DNA of 64,000 nt from an uncultured Dokdonia sp. (GCF_947492535.1 NZ_CANLNH010000001.1:186001-250000), one strand, 5' to 3'. Positions 25,405 through 34,946 are shown, counted from the first letter of the stretch. A program made the numbers and translations. The notes: generated from the letters alone by a model not told the origin.

Positions 25405-27897
25405 TTATTTAGGGTCTAAAATTAAGTCAATACGTTCTATTAAATCAATAAGGTGTATTCTACTTATTTTATCTCTCATGCGTCCTGTATTACTTTGTAA
25501 AGTGCGTTTTAGGTCTTTAAGTTCTGAACGTACAATCGCACGTATATCACTTTGACTAGCGTCTATGTTAGTACGAGAAGAGAAACGTGCAAAACGACCA
25601 GAAAGGCGTGTTTGCTCTTTAGTCATTAACGTTTCTAAACGCTCTACATATGCTCTTTGTAAATTACGACGATAGATATCAATCTTTCTGCTATTTTTAA
25701 GTTCGCTAAATAATCCATTACGTAAATCTGCCATCATATCGATAGTTGAATATGCTTCTTCGCCATTCAGAGCTTCATTTTCTAGCATACGCGCAACTCT
25801 ACCAAAATCAAGTAAACTGTTAAGTGTACGTGTTTGGAAACGACGTATGCGCTCAACACTTCCTGCAGACTCTACTTTATCAAAAATACTTTCATCAATA
25901 AGCCATTGTGGAGTCTCAAATAATTGCTCTTGAAGAAAAGATAAAGCCTCTTGTTGTTTTACTTTAGGAACATGTGTGTAAACAGCACCATCTTGGTCAT
26001 ATGTTTTATAATACTCATATACACCACCAATATTTCCAGTGACATGTCCCATGTATCTGTTATACTGAGATAACACCTGAGTATACATGGTTTCTAAATC
26101 ATCATAGTTTTTACCATCTTCTGCAGTCCATTTAATAAGATTAGGCACAATACGCTTTAAGTTAGCAATACCATAAGTACTTGCTTTTACAGCATCATCT
26201 CCTAAATCTTCTGTTTGTGAACTTGGGTCAATCACACCAAATTGTTGCCTTCCGAAACGGTACATTGGATCACCTGCATGTTCTAAAATCCAACCATCTA
26301 ATGTTTTCTTTTCATCTTCTGCAGATTTGTCTAAAATAGGTTTGTACCCCCACTTAATAGCATATTTATCATAAATACCAATATTAGGCATCAACGCTAC
26401 ATCTCCATCTCCAGGTTGTGCTACATAATTAAAACGCGCATAATCCATAATAGAAGGTGCTGTTCCGAATTTTTTTGTAAACTCAGGATCACGTAATTTA
26501 TCTACAGGATATGCAACACTACTTCCCATGTTATGCGGTAAACCTAATGTATGTCCAACCTCATGAGAAGATACAAAACGAATTAAACGCCCCATTACTT
26601 CGTCTTTAAACTCAACACCTTGGGCATCTGGATTAATAGCTGCTGTTTGTACAAAGAACCAATTACGTAATAAGGTCATAACATTATGATACCAATTGAT
26701 ATCACTTTCTAAAATTTCTCCAGACCTAGGATCACTTACGTGAGGTCCGTTTGCATTTGGAATAGGAGACGCTAAGTAACGTACAACACTATAACGTACA
26801 TCTTCAGGACTCCAATCAGGATCTTCTTCTGGTGTAGGAGGGTCTTTTGCGATGATAGCATTTTTAAATCCAGCAGCTTCAAAAGCAACTTGCCAATCTT
26901 CAATTCCTTGTTTGATATATGGAACCCATTTTTTAGGAGTAGCTCTATCTATATAGTATACAATTTGCTTTTTAGGCTCTACAAGTTCGCCGCGATTATA
27001 TTTTGCAAGATCTTCGTCTTTTACTTCTAATCTCCATCTATCTAAATACGTGATGGTTTTACTTTTCTGAGCATCTTGTCCATAATCTGTTTGACCTCTT
27101 GCAAACCATCCTACACGCTGATCAAAATAACGACGTTTCATAGGTGTTTCAGGAAGTAAAATCATAGAGTTACTCATCATCACCGAAAGTGATCCAGTAG
27201 CACTATTACTTGGTGGTTCTGATGCGTTATATGTTTTTATGTGTCTTACCTCAATGTTTCTTGGGTAACTACGTATCGTATCTATATAAGAACGTTTGTC
27301 ATCAAGGCGTGTTACTTTATAACCTCTTCTTCTAGATTGTGGTAACCCTAAAGGCTTTACATCTTTTGTAAAAAGCTCTGAAGCATCTATTACTGTATTT
27401 CTAGTATCACTTACAGTGTCTTTGTGATACGCTTTTATATCAAAAGCATACAAAATAGGTTCAAAATTACTATTCTTTACAGCTTCAGAAATTGGTAATG
27501 AATCTGCCGCGTAAATTTGATGTGATACGACGCGAAGTAATACTTTTTTGTCTTTTACTTCCCAACGTAATACAGAGGTGTTTTGTTTACCGCCACCGAA
27601 ACCTAATCCAGTAGCCGTTTTTGCAATACGAGTTACCATAAGCATTTCTCTTCCAAAGAGAGAATCTGGAATTTCATAAAAATAGGAGTTGTCTATTTTA
27701 TGAACGGTAAAGAGACCTTCATCAGTCTTAGCGTCTTTAGTAATGACTTTTTTATAAGGCTTTATTTCCCCTTTCTTAGGTTTAGACTTGGGTTTTGTGG
27801 TAGCCGTAGCTTTTGATTTTTTAGGCTGAAATACTGCACAACCTGTGAGAGATACTGCAAGAAAAGCAAGTATCAGAAAATGTAACTTTATACGCAT
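25405..27897 (-). CDS. Secreted zinc-dependent metalloprotease (DUF5117/DUF5118 type)
   Basis: The 830-residue protein has a signal peptide ending in the lipobox-like LTGC, then a Lys-rich linker. A DUF5118-like N-terminal segment is followed by a DUF5117-like region (YEIPDSLFGREMLMVTRIAKTATGLGFGGG). The catalytic core contains SSHEVGHTLGLPHN, a complete HExxHxxGxxH zinc motif of the metzincin type, followed by SVAYPVDKLRDPEFTKKFG and PSIMDYARFNYVAQPGD with the Met-turn (SIMDY). It is a surface lipoprotein or periplasmic peptidase. The gene stands alone with its own terminator. Confidence 0.93.
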   Translation of the reverse strand: MRIKLHFLILAFLAVSLTGCAVFQPKKSKATATTKPKSKPKKGEIKPYKKVITKDAKTDEGLFTVHKIDNSYFYEIPDSLFGREMLMVTRIAKTATGLGFGGGKQNTSVLRWEVKDKKVLLRVVSHQIYAADSLPISEAVKNSNFEPILYAFDIKAYHKDTVSDTRNTVIDASELFTKDVKPLGLPQSRRRGYKVTRLDDKRSYIDTIRSYPRNIEVRHIKTYNASEPPSNSATGSLSVMMSNSMILLPETPMKRRYFDQRVGWFARGQTDYGQDAQKSKTITYLDRWRLEVKDEDLAKYNRGELVEPKKQIVYYIDRATPKKWVPYIKQGIEDWQVAFEAAGFKNAIIAKDPPTPEEDPDWSPEDVRYSVVRYLASPIPNANGPHVSDPRSGEILESDINWYHNVMTLLRNWFFVQTAAINPDAQGVEFKDEVMGRLIRFVSSHEVGHTLGLPHNMGSSVAYPVDKLRDPEFTKKFGTAPSIMDYARFNYVAQPGDGDVALMPNIGIYDKYAIKWGYKPILDKSAEDEKKTLDGWILEHAGDPMYRFGRQQFGVIDPSSQTEDLGDDAVKASTYGIANLKRIVPNLIKWTAEDGKNYDDLETMYTQVLSQYNRYMGHVTGNIGGVYEYYKTYDQDGAVYTHVPKVKQQEALSFLQEQLFETPQWLIDESIFDKVESAGSVERIRRFQTRTLNSLLDFGRVARMLENEALNGEEAYSTIDMMADLRNGLFSELKNSRKIDIYRRNLQRAYVERLETLMTKEQTRLSGRFARFSSRTNIDASQSDIRAIVRSELKDLKRTLQSNTGRMRDKISRIHLIDLIERIDLILDPK

Positions 27898-28081
27898 AAC
27901 GAGTTTTTTATGAAGGGCAAAAGGTAAGTATAGTTAGAAAGGGATTTTGTGAAGGTATTGTTAAACCTGCCAAGTTTTTTAAGGGTAATTTATAAAAATG
28001 ACAAAAATGCTATGTTTTGTGTATTTTGGAGTAGAGTTTCCTGATTAAAAATGTCAAATTGACAATTAATTGTTTCTTGAT

Positions 28082-29563
28082 TTAGAGTAGTTCCAGTGTC
28101 GTTTGATATAATGGTTTGTTTATTGTTTTTGAATAAACCCATGCGAAGTAACTTACCATAAAGATATCCTCTTTGGCTTTGTTTTCTGAGGTAAACAATC
28201 TTTTTACGCTTTCGCGAAAGCGTATACCTTTTATTTCTTCTGGATATGTGTAAATGGTTTCTAATGTTTTTAAGAAATCACGCAATCTGCTTTCATGTTT
28301 GATTACGTGTTTGTATTTGCGTTTGAAACGCTTTAATAGAGATGCAACAAGATCTATATTTTCTAATTCTATATGTGTAATGAGTTGTATTAAATCATGC
28401 TTAATCATCCAGTCTTCTCCCATTTTAGTTATATACCAAGCCGAACTATGTTTTAAGGTGTTAAGGGCACTAAGTGTTTGTTTGTATTGTTCCTGTTGTA
28501 TCAAACAAATGCATAGTACAAGAATAAGGTCAGGGTTTTGAGTTTTATTTTTTCGTTTTGCGATCTCAAAATGAGATGTAAGTAAGTCAATCGCGACAAG
28601 GCTATTTCCAGTATAGTTAAGAATAAGTGTACGCAGGAGGAGTTCGCTTTCGCGAAAGCGTAATTCATATTTACCCCGTTCGGCAAGCATGCGCTCTTTC
28701 ATCAAGTCGAGATATTTGGTAGCGCGTTCAAATTGCCTATTTCTGAAATACGCATTTGCCATGAAGTATACTAAGTGAATATGGTAATATAAGTGCTTAT
28801 TAGATAATGCTTTTTTAGAGGTGATCTCGTGATAGACTTTTTCGAAAAAAGGTAAAGCATCAACGTAATTATTTTCTAATCGAGCTACGGTATTTATAAT
28901 TTCTAATAACTGATATAACGATTTAAATGTAAGGGATGCATTAATAACAATATTGAATTTTTGGAATGCATCTGTAAGAAGTTGGGTTACATTTTCTGTA
29001 ACGGTACTGTTGGTTTGAGAGATACGGTCTTTAATATATGCATAGGCTAGATTGAGATTTTCTTGGTGCTGATGAAGTTTTTGATTGATTTGAAAATCCT
29101 TAATGAGTGACGAGAGTTCTATTTCTGAGTGAAGATGTGCATACTGTATTTGTGTATGGTATATCTCATTGAGCATACTGTATAAATCATGTGCTTTTGC
29201 TAGTATGGTTGCTTTTTGAAGTGTTTTTTGAGCGGCCTTATTAATGCCTTGTTCATAGAGAATACGAGAAGTAAGAATGAGTTTTAGAACCTCAAATTCT
29301 TCAGTAGTTTCAGTTTCTAAACTCCTACTGGCTATAAAATCTATTATAGTATCATGAAGTCTTTTGCATAAAGCATGATATGCGTTTTTAGAAGGTTTTC
29401 CATAAAGGACATGATCAATATTTGTGGGAAGTTCTGATTGCCTTAATAGTTTTAGTAATGCTAAGTTTTTGGTGTCTGATCGCTTGTTTTTACGACGCAC
29501 ATAAGATTTGAATTTTTCATAATCTTCTGTGGAAAGTGAATGTATCAATTCAAATAGTAGCAT
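28082..29563 (-). CDS. Helical-repeat protein of unknown function
   Basis: The protein has about 493 residues and is entirely helical in appearance, without a signal peptide or membrane segment. It begins MLLFELIHSLSTEDYEKFKSYVRRKNKR and carries TPR-like helix pairs in the middle (ALSNKHLYYHIHLVYFMANAYF, QFERATKYLDLM). I recognise it only as a flavobacterial family. I start at the ATG at 29563; a TTG 33 bases earlier lies next to the predicted -7 box (29598-29605) and would precede the transcript. Two palindrome copies lie inside, encoding RFRESV and RFRESE. Confidence 0.75.
   Translation of the reverse strand: MLLFELIHSLSTEDYEKFKSYVRRKNKRSDTKNLALLKLLRQSELPTNIDHVLYGKPSKNAYHALCKRLHDTIIDFIASRSLETETTEEFEVLKLILTSRILYEQGINKAAQKTLQKATILAKAHDLYSMLNEIYHTQIQYAHLHSEIELSSLIKDFQINQKLHQHQENLNLAYAYIKDRISQTNSTVTENVTQLLTDAFQKFNIVINASLTFKSLYQLLEIINTVARLENNYVDALPFFEKVYHEITSKKALSNKHLYYHIHLVYFMANAYFRNRQFERATKYLDLMKERMLAERGKYELRFRESELLLRTLILNYTGNSLVAIDLLTSHFEIAKRKNKTQNPDLILVLCICLIQQEQYKQTLSALNTLKHSSAWYITKMGEDWMIKHDLIQLITHIELENIDLVASLLKRFKRKYKHVIKHESRLRDFLKTLETIYTYPEEIKGIRFRESVKRLFTSENKAKEDIFMVSYFAWVYSKTINKPLYQTTLELL
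28205..28224. repeat. Short palindrome inside the helical-repeat gene, first copy (reads RFRES)
   Basis: TACGCTTTCGCGAAAGCGTA is a perfect 20-bp copy, in frame near the protein C-terminus. Confidence 0.92.
28644..28662. repeat. Short palindrome inside the helical-repeat gene, second copy (reads RFRES)
   Basis: TCGCTTTCGCGAAAGCGTA lies in the same gene 440 bases from the other copy and in the same reading frame of the repeat. Confidence 0.92.
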
Positions 29564-29642
29564 ATTATATCGTAAGAAATATTGTGTGTAAAACAAGTAA
29601 ATATAGTATTAAATGATATTATATCAATAATTATATCGTAAG
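29564..29642. repeat. 13-bp direct repeat between divergent genes
   Basis: ATTATATCGTAAG occurs at 29564-29576, touching the start of the minus-strand gene, and at 29630-29642. The repeat spans the control region of two divergent genes and might be a regulator site; it could also be chance in AT-rich DNA. Confidence 0.4.
29598..29605 (-). promoter_or_regulatory. Possible -7 box of the helical-repeat gene
   Basis: On the minus strand this reads TATATTTA, one base off TAnnTTTG. It lies 34 bases before the chosen ATG. Confidence 0.35.
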
Positions 29643-29660
29643 TATATGATGAATTTTTGA

Positions 29661-29691
29661 TTTTGTGACTTGTGTGGCTGTTGCATATTTG
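29661..29691 (+). promoter_or_regulatory. Predicted promoter of the membrane/zinc-ribbon cassette
   Basis: TTTTG at 29661-29665 and CATATTTG at 29684-29691 are 18 bases apart, close to the Bacteroidota pattern. The position supports the ATG at 29716 rather than a GTG at 29665, which lies inside the promoter. Confidence 0.45.
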
Positions 29692-29715
29692 CCTTGTCAT
29701 TTTAACGAATCAGAT

Positions 29716-30012
29716 ATGGAAATTGAAATCAATACTGTTGATATACATCGCAGAAGATTAATCTTTATAAACTTTAGTATTGTTGCTTATTTTATAGGTA
29801 TCTATTACATATTAGAAAACCAGATTTATCACACTCTTATAGTTACAAGCGCATTAGTATTTACAGTTCCATTTCTAATAGCTCAGGTAATTTTCATATT
29901 TGTCAGCTTGTTTTTTATGATTAAGAATAACAGATCAGACTTACTACTTATCGTCAGTCTTGGTACGTTAATAGCAAATCAATTATACATATTGATGACT
30001 TTTTTCTACTAA
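29716..30012 (+). CDS. Small membrane protein of unknown function
   Basis: The 98-residue protein starts MEIEINTVDIHRRR and has three likely membrane segments: INFSIVAYFIGIYYIL, TLIVTSALVFTVPFLIAQVIFIFVSLFFM, and LLLIVSLGTLIANQLYILM. I do not recognise a family. It is first of three genes in one direction with 40-bp and 11-bp gaps, so it probably works with the two membrane proteins that follow. Confidence 0.6.
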   Translation: MEIEINTVDIHRRRLIFINFSIVAYFIGIYYILENQIYHTLIVTSALVFTVPFLIAQVIFIFVSLFFMIKNNRSDLLLIVSLGTLIANQLYILMTFFY

Positions 30013-30052
30013 TTACAAGGTCAATTTTAATTAATCACCATACCACACAATC

Positions 30053-31147
30053 ATGGAATTTAATAATAAGAAACTCACACGTACGACCACTTTTATTCAT
30101 TATCTAATCAGTTTTCTTTTAGCTATTTTTTTAATAGGATTGGCTAACAGAATCATATGGGATATTGATGGAGAGGATAAGCGTCCTTATGTATCAGATT
30201 TTGAAATAAAAACTGACGTTAAAAAATATAAACTTTTACGAGAAAGTATTCAAGATTCTATACAAGGAAAACATATAGTGAAAGAAGATGTACAGCTTTC
30301 TATAAATCTCACTCAAAATGCATTAGATGAGCAACAGGCTTCTTTTAAGGCTTGGATATCAACACGTAATGCTACACGATCTTCAAAGATTAATACTGAA
30401 ATACAGCAACGTAATTATATCCTAGATTCCTTACGTACATCTCTTAAGAAACTAAAATCGAAAAAACTTTTAATTCAATCTAATATAGATAGTTTTCATA
30501 CAGAAAAAAGAAAGTATACTGATTTAGTAAATGAGGAAATGGCGAAAGCAAGAGCGTTGCATCTTACTGCAGAGAGAGCATATGATTTACAAGTTTTTTT
30601 AAGTCGTTTGTTATTTGTGGTTCCCGTATTACTTCTAGGGATTTGGATGCTCGTAAAGAAACGTAAACATAGTTATTGGCCTTTGTTTAGAGGCTTTGTA
30701 TTCTTTGCATTTTATGCCTTCTTTATAGGATTGGTTCCTTACTTACCCAGTTACGGAGGATATGTCAGATATATTATAGGAATCATAGTATCTCTATTAC
30801 TAGGTATATATGCTATTAAACATTTGAAAGCTTTTGTGAAAAAGAAAAAAGAAGAACTACAACTCTCTTCTTCAGAACGTTCCAACAAAATAAAAGAAGA
30901 AGTGGCAGAGAAAGCATTAGAAAATCATATGTGTCCAAGTTGCGGAAAAGATTACCTGATTAATGAGATTTTTCAAAGCGGAAAAGGTAAAAAAAAGTCG
31001 GGCATGCTAAAAGTTACCACCTATTGTCGTCATTGTGGACTCCAACTTTTTAAAAATTGTGAAACCTGTGATACTAAAAATTATGCACACCTACCACATT
31101 GTTATTCTTGTGGAGATCAGATTATAAATAAAATACACGAACAATAA
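30053..31147 (+). CDS. Membrane protein with coiled coil and C-terminal zinc ribbon
   Basis: The 364-residue protein has one N-terminal membrane helix ([17 protein letters not shown]), a long charged helical region probably in the periplasm (about 75-180), then membrane helices ([46 protein letters not shown]). A cytoplasmic tail carries four CxxC pairs (CPSC, CRHC, CETC, CYSC), a double zinc-ribbon layout. No family is recognised. It sits between a small membrane protein and a YiaAB protein. The zinc ribbons could bind a partner protein or nucleic acid; this is only inferred. Confidence 0.75.
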   Translation: MEFNNKKLTRTTTFIHYLISFLLAIFLIGLANRIIWDIDGEDKRPYVSDFEIKTDVKKYKLLRESIQDSIQGKHIVKEDVQLSINLTQNALDEQQASFKAWISTRNATRSSKINTEIQQRNYILDSLRTSLKKLKSKKLLIQSNIDSFHTEKRKYTDLVNEEMAKARALHLTAERAYDLQVFLSRLLFVVPVLLLGIWMLVKKRKHSYWPLFRGFVFFAFYAFFIGLVPYLPSYGGYVRYIIGIIVSLLLGIYAIKHLKAFVKKKKEELQLSSSERSNKIKEEVAEKALENHMCPSCGKDYLINEIFQSGKGKKKSGMLKVTTYCRHCGLQLFKNCETCDTKNYAHLPHCYSCGDQIINKIHEQ

Positions 31148-31158
31148 AACATACAACA

Positions 31159-31614
31159 ATGGAAAATCAAGTAAAAATTCAAACAGAAAAAAAGAATAAA
31201 ATAAAAGAAGAATTTAGTGCAAAACCAACACCAGCATTTATAGCTGCATCGTGGACTTCTTTATTGATTGGAATGGTCTCTTTTTGTGTCGGACTTTGGA
31301 ACGCAACCATGCAATTAAATGAAAAAGGATATTACTTCACAGTACTATTATTTGGCTTGTTTTCAGTGATTTCTGTTCAGAAAACAGTGCGAGATAAATT
31401 AGAAGGCATTCCTGTAACAGAAATTTACTATGGTGTAAGTTGGTTTGTAACTATAGTATCTATTTTACTATTAGTGATTGGATTATGGAATGCAACATTA
31501 GATTTGAGTGAGAAAGGTTTTTATGGAATTTCGTTTTTCTTAAGCCTTTTTGCAGCTATTGCAGTGCAAAAAAATACCCGAGATATTAAGTTTTTAGAAC
31601 AAAAAGAGAAGTAG
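31159..31614 (+). CDS. YiaA/YiaB-type inner membrane protein
   Basis: The 151-residue protein carries two copies of the YiaAB two-helix unit: [57 protein letters not shown], and a second unit with [35 protein letters not shown]. The repeated GLWNA.. L.EKG.Y motif marks the family. Its function is unknown in any organism I know of. It is the last gene of the cassette and is followed by hairpins. Confidence 0.87.
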   Translation: MENQVKIQTEKKNKIKEEFSAKPTPAFIAASWTSLLIGMVSFCVGLWNATMQLNEKGYYFTVLLFGLFSVISVQKTVRDKLEGIPVTEIYYGVSWFVTIVSILLLVIGLWNATLDLSEKGFYGISFFLSLFAAIAVQKNTRDIKFLEQKEK

Positions 31615-31988
31615 ACAACAAAGTGCAATATGTGCATATTGCACTTTGTTGTGTGGTGTGAGAAACCCGTTAGTAGTAAAATGCTATCGGGTTTTACTAA
31701 AATAGAAAAGTGCTATAGTAAATTGCTCATGTCTAAATTAATAAATGCTAATTATCATTTACTGTTTCATAAAACAACTCGTCTATATGTAGTTTTGTAG
31801 TATAAAGTTAAAAAGTAAGTAAATCTACTATAGATTTTATGAAGTAATGATTTTTGGCTAAGTATCACTCTCATAGTTATTAATTAACAATACATTATTT
31901 ATCTCAAAATAGTAATGTATTTGAGAGTGGTGCTTCACAAAAAAAAGGATGGTTAATACCATCCTTTTTTATTTATATATGCATGTAA
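31615..31988. other. 374-bp intergenic region rich in hairpins
   Basis: No gene is seen. In order it holds: an 18-bp perfect stem at 31615-31652 (ACAACAAAGTGCAATATG and its complement, 2-base centre); a second hairpin with AAACCCG at 31663-31669 and CGGGTTT at 31688-31694, followed by a T run; a nested imperfect structure in which ATCACTCTCA (31864-31873) faces TGAGAGTGGT (31922-31931) and AATACATTA faces TAATGTATT; and the final terminator. The region may simply be two terminators, or may include a structured RNA. Confidence 0.55.
31941..31970. terminator. Bidirectional terminator
   Basis: AAAAAAGGATGGT-TAAT-ACCATCCTTTTTT, with A and T runs on its two sides, lies just beyond the stop of the minus-strand DCC gene. 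Confidence 0.88.
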
Positions 31989-32375
31989 TTATCCAAAATT
32001 AATAGTACAACTATTAGAAACTCCAAACCATTTTAATCTATTACGAGAAGCTGTTTTATAGACATAATCTCTAAGCATTCTAGGAATAAAAGCTAATAAG
32101 GCAGCAGCACGTTTCCATTTAGGTATTTCTGCGACAATTTTTAAGAAGCCGTCAGAATGTGTATGCATTCCTGTTTTATTAATAAGGATGACGGTGTCTA
32201 ATCGATCTGTTGCTCTATTATAATGGCGTAAGAGTTGCTGACCTTTGGGGGACTGAAAAGGCAGAAATTCAAAAGTTGCCGTAGGAGCAAACTTCATAAG
32301 CCATCCTATTACGCCATTACATAGATTGCATTCTCCATCAAATATGATAATATCTTTCTGATTATTAGTTTCCAT
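31989..32375 (-). CDS. DCC family thiol-disulfide oxidoreductase-like protein (DUF393)
   Basis: The 128-residue protein has the DCC signature at its N-terminus: IIIFDGECNLCNGVIGWLMKF, with Cys16 and Cys19 forming a thioredoxin-like CxxC, and a later pattern AALLAFIPRMLRDYVYKTASRNRLKWFG. Length and motifs are typical. Such proteins are predicted thiol-disulfide enzymes of unknown target. It is transcribed alone. Confidence 0.92.
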   Translation of the reverse strand: METNNQKDIIIFDGECNLCNGVIGWLMKFAPTATFEFLPFQSPKGQQLLRHYNRATDRLDTVILINKTGMHTHSDGFLKIVAEIPKWKRAAALLAFIPRMLRDYVYKTASRNRLKWFGVSNSCTINFG

Positions 32376-32541
32376 AACTTTTTTGAAATAAATGAGTTAT
32401 GAGTGTTGTGTCGCGTAAATATGAAATTCATTACGATATAAAAGGCAGAAAAGATAATTTTTAAATCTTCTTAATCATTTTGTAAGTACTCAGATGTTTC
32501 TATCGACTTAGTATGGTAAATCACCAAAAAAACAAATACGC

Positions 32542-33012
32542 ATGAAAAAGATAATACTCATAGTAGGCCTAGTTATAGCTACAGTTTTTAATATGCAAGG
32601 ACAAGAGATAAATGCAATTCCATATAGTAGTGATATTTCTCAATTACCAGATGGATGGCATAAGTTTACATTACAAGGCGCTAGTTTTGATGTAGAGGTA
32701 GCTTCTGGTAATCTTGTAAAAGGAAATGTAATTTGGTTTGACGGCACAAAATATTCAGGTAATCTAGCGGGTTCTGTAATTTCAGGAAGAGGAACGTATA
32801 CATGGCCAGATGGGACCCGATATGAAGGGGCTTTTAGAAATAACCAGCGTCATGGAAAAGGATCTATGATTTTATTAGATAACTCAAAATGGAGCGGTAA
32901 ATGGAAAAACAATAAGAAAAACGGAAAAGGAAAACAGTTTGATGCATCTGGAGAGATTGTACAACAAGGCGTTTGGGAAGGTGATCAGTTTTTAGGAGCT
33001 AAAAAAAAATAA
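32542..33012 (+). CDS. Secreted MORN-repeat protein
   Basis: The 156-residue protein has a signal peptide (cut near NMQGQ) and about four MORN-type repeats: GNVIWFDGTKYSGNLAG, GRGTYTWPDGTRYEGAFRN, GKGSMILLDNSKWSGKWKN, GKGKQFDASGEIVQQGVWEG. MORN repeats form beta-hairpin sheets that bind membranes or proteins. Its role in this secreted form is unknown. It is single, with a terminator right after it. Confidence 0.88.
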   Translation: MKKIILIVGLVIATVFNMQGQEINAIPYSSDISQLPDGWHKFTLQGASFDVEVASGNLVKGNVIWFDGTKYSGNLAGSVISGRGTYTWPDGTRYEGAFRNNQRHGKGSMILLDNSKWSGKWKNNKKNGKGKQFDASGEIVQQGVWEGDQFLGAKKK

Positions 33013-33033
33013 CCTTTAAAAGGTCTTGTAATA

Positions 33034-33068
33034 AAAAAGCCTTCTATTCTTAAAATAGAAGGCTTTTT
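33034..33068. terminator. Bidirectional terminator
   Basis: AAAAAGCCTTCTATT pairs with AATAGAAGGCTTTTT between the convergent MORN gene and the lipoprotein ending at 33084. Confidence 0.9.
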
Positions 33069-33083
33069 ATGATTTATAATGAC

Positions 33084-34727
33084 TTACTCTTTTGTAAGTG
33101 TTACTTGCCATACTTTATTGGAAGCAGCTGAGTTGCCAGAACCATAGGTTCCAGGATTTGCTTGATATGCTTCAATACCACCATATATATGACCTATCAC
33201 TACTTCTTTTGTACCATTAAAAGTACTATTTAAATCAATGATTTCAGTATTCTCAGAATTCATTTTATAAGCAATGCTACTACTACTTTTTATAAGAATA
33301 GATTCGGCGCCATAAAAATTTGGTGTACTTCCATATACATTTTTTAGTGTATCTACAATCTTACTTTGCATAGGTTTTTGTTCTACATTCATCGCAATAT
33401 GAAGCCCTGTATTTGTAAATCCAGAAAGATGTCCAGGAGGTGCAATTTCACCATCACCTATACCGCCAAATAAGAACGTGTGTAAAAGTTTTGTGTCTTT
33501 GTCATATCCAACAAAATTACCACATGCATATACATTATGATTTTTTTGATTGTAGGTAGTGTCGTAGGTATATAGTTTGCTTTCTGTTGCCCAATCTGGA
33601 TGCACATAGATCGCATCATTCCATGCCTGTAGGTCATTATCACTTCCGGGTTTAAATACGCCTCCATAAAACGTTAAGCTTTGCTCCATTTGATCATATG
33701 TTTTGTTGTAATACATAGAAGGAACTACAGGTCCGTCTCTACGACGGAAAATAGATAGATCGTCTGAAGATGGATCTGTAGGATCTGATACATCAGAAAT
33801 AGGAGCGCTTACATTAATATCCAATAACGTAGAACTACGACCAGATACCACTGTAAATGGATATACTGCATCTAGATATTTTTGGCTATTACTCGTGAAG
33901 TTGTGACCACCAGCAGCATATAATGTAATATTCGTTGAGTCTTGTAGTTTATGAATATTACTAAAAGAACCTTTTTTTACAAATACTTCTGCACCTGTAC
34001 TAATAAGCGATGTGCTAGTTCCATATCTAAATACTTTTGACCATTCATCATCTGTGAGTGTTTGGCCTTTTGCAAGTTTTATCATAGACTCTATATGTAA
34101 CCTAGCTACTTGATTATAGGTGATATATTCTTGTTTGTTCTTATCTGCTTTAGTAGTGTCTTTTTTCCAATTTGGAGTTTCTTCAAAATACTTAAAACTC
34201 TTTGGGCCAAATCCGCCTACTACATACATGTAGCCATGATCATCTTGTGCAACCAAAGGATTAGAGTTGACGAAAATAGATGTGAAATCATAATCCCCTT
34301 TTGATAATGATTGGCACATTTCAGAAGAAGGATCTTTACATAAATTTGATTTTAGATCCTCTAAAAATTTAGTGTAATTGATACTAGAGACTTTGTCTTC
34401 TGCTAGATTATAAGCAAAAATATTTTGATTAAAAGACTTAGGAATGAAAGACCTGTCTCCATAGTTTGCATCTAAGTTATGAAGTCCGCCTACTTTTTCT
34501 TCTCTATTCGTTCTACCTGCAAATAAGAGCCAGTCTGCTCCAGAAGTAGCGTGAGCAAAAGATTGTAATGCAGGTGCATTGGTAATGGATAAAGAGTCAA
34601 TACTCACTTTGTAAGATTGAACGGTAACGTCTGAGTTGTTTCCGGAATTGTGATTGTCAGGTCCAGGACAAGCAGTACATAAAAGCAACACAAGTCCAGC
34701 CGTAAAAAAAAGATACATTTTTTTCAT
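33084..34727 (-). CDS. Lipoprotein with kelch-like beta-propeller
   Basis: The 547-residue protein has a lipobox (LCTAC) followed by a Ser/Asn-rich linker. The rest contains kelch-like blades with paired glycines: WLLFAGRTNREEKVGG, YMYVVGGFGPKSF, LYAAGGHNFTS, TFYGGVFKPG, TFLFGGIGDGE. This predicts a beta-propeller on the cell surface or in the periplasm. The ligand is unknown. A perfect TATTTTTG box lies about 35 bases before the start on the minus strand (plus positions 34761-34768), so it has its own promoter. Confidence 0.75.
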   Translation of the reverse strand: MKKMYLFFTAGLVLLLCTACPGPDNHNSGNNSDVTVQSYKVSIDSLSITNAPALQSFAHATSGADWLLFAGRTNREEKVGGLHNLDANYGDRSFIPKSFNQNIFAYNLAEDKVSSINYTKFLEDLKSNLCKDPSSEMCQSLSKGDYDFTSIFVNSNPLVAQDDHGYMYVVGGFGPKSFKYFEETPNWKKDTTKADKNKQEYITYNQVARLHIESMIKLAKGQTLTDDEWSKVFRYGTSTSLISTGAEVFVKKGSFSNIHKLQDSTNITLYAAGGHNFTSNSQKYLDAVYPFTVVSGRSSTLLDINVSAPISDVSDPTDPSSDDLSIFRRRDGPVVPSMYYNKTYDQMEQSLTFYGGVFKPGSDNDLQAWNDAIYVHPDWATESKLYTYDTTYNQKNHNVYACGNFVGYDKDTKLLHTFLFGGIGDGEIAPPGHLSGFTNTGLHIAMNVEQKPMQSKIVDTLKNVYGSTPNFYGAESILIKSSSSIAYKMNSENTEIIDLNSTFNGTKEVVIGHIYGGIEAYQANPGTYGSGNSAASNKVWQVTLTKE

Positions 34728-34760
34728 GGGGATAATGGTTTAAGTTAATTAGTGAAGTTT

Positions 34761-34768
34761 CAAAAATA
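34761..34768 (-). promoter_or_regulatory. -7 box of the kelch-like lipoprotein gene
   Basis: On the minus strand this reads TATTTTTG, a full match to TAnnTTTG. No convincing TTG element is seen 19-21 bases upstream. Confidence 0.45.
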
Positions 34769-34813
34769 ATTAGAATACATACTTGATAATCAGGTATTTT
34801 TACGTGATTTTAT

Positions 34814-34880
34814 ATGCGTTTCGTACTTCGGTAAACTCAGGATAAACTTCTGTGTCATTTCATTCTTTGAAAGCATATAC
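34814..34880. repeat. Dispersed repeat, long form, copy 2 (minus orientation)
   Basis: Reverse-complemented, this begins GTATATGCTTTC and ends ACCGAAGTACGAAACGCATA, with GAAGTTTATCCTGAG inside. It matches the segment at 570-602 at 27 of 32 positions and is bounded by half-palindromes like the short repeat. Confidence 0.55.
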
Positions 34881-34883
34881 AGA

Positions 34884-34912
34884 AAAAGACCTACTATACA
34901 AGCAGGTCTTTT
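34884..34912 (-). terminator. Terminator of the FG-GAP/T9SS gene
   Basis: AAAAGACCT at 34884-34892 pairs with AGGTCTTTT at 34904-34912. It lies 35 bases beyond the stop of the minus-strand gene. Confidence 0.7.
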
Positions 34913-34946
34913 AAAGGTTTATATTCTATTTTACTAAAAAAGAAAC

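Noticed and set aside
28082-29596. TTG start at 29596 for the helical-repeat gene
   Set aside because: It precedes the likely transcript start after the -7 box at 29598-29605; the ATG at 29563 begins the family-like sequence MLLFELIHSL.
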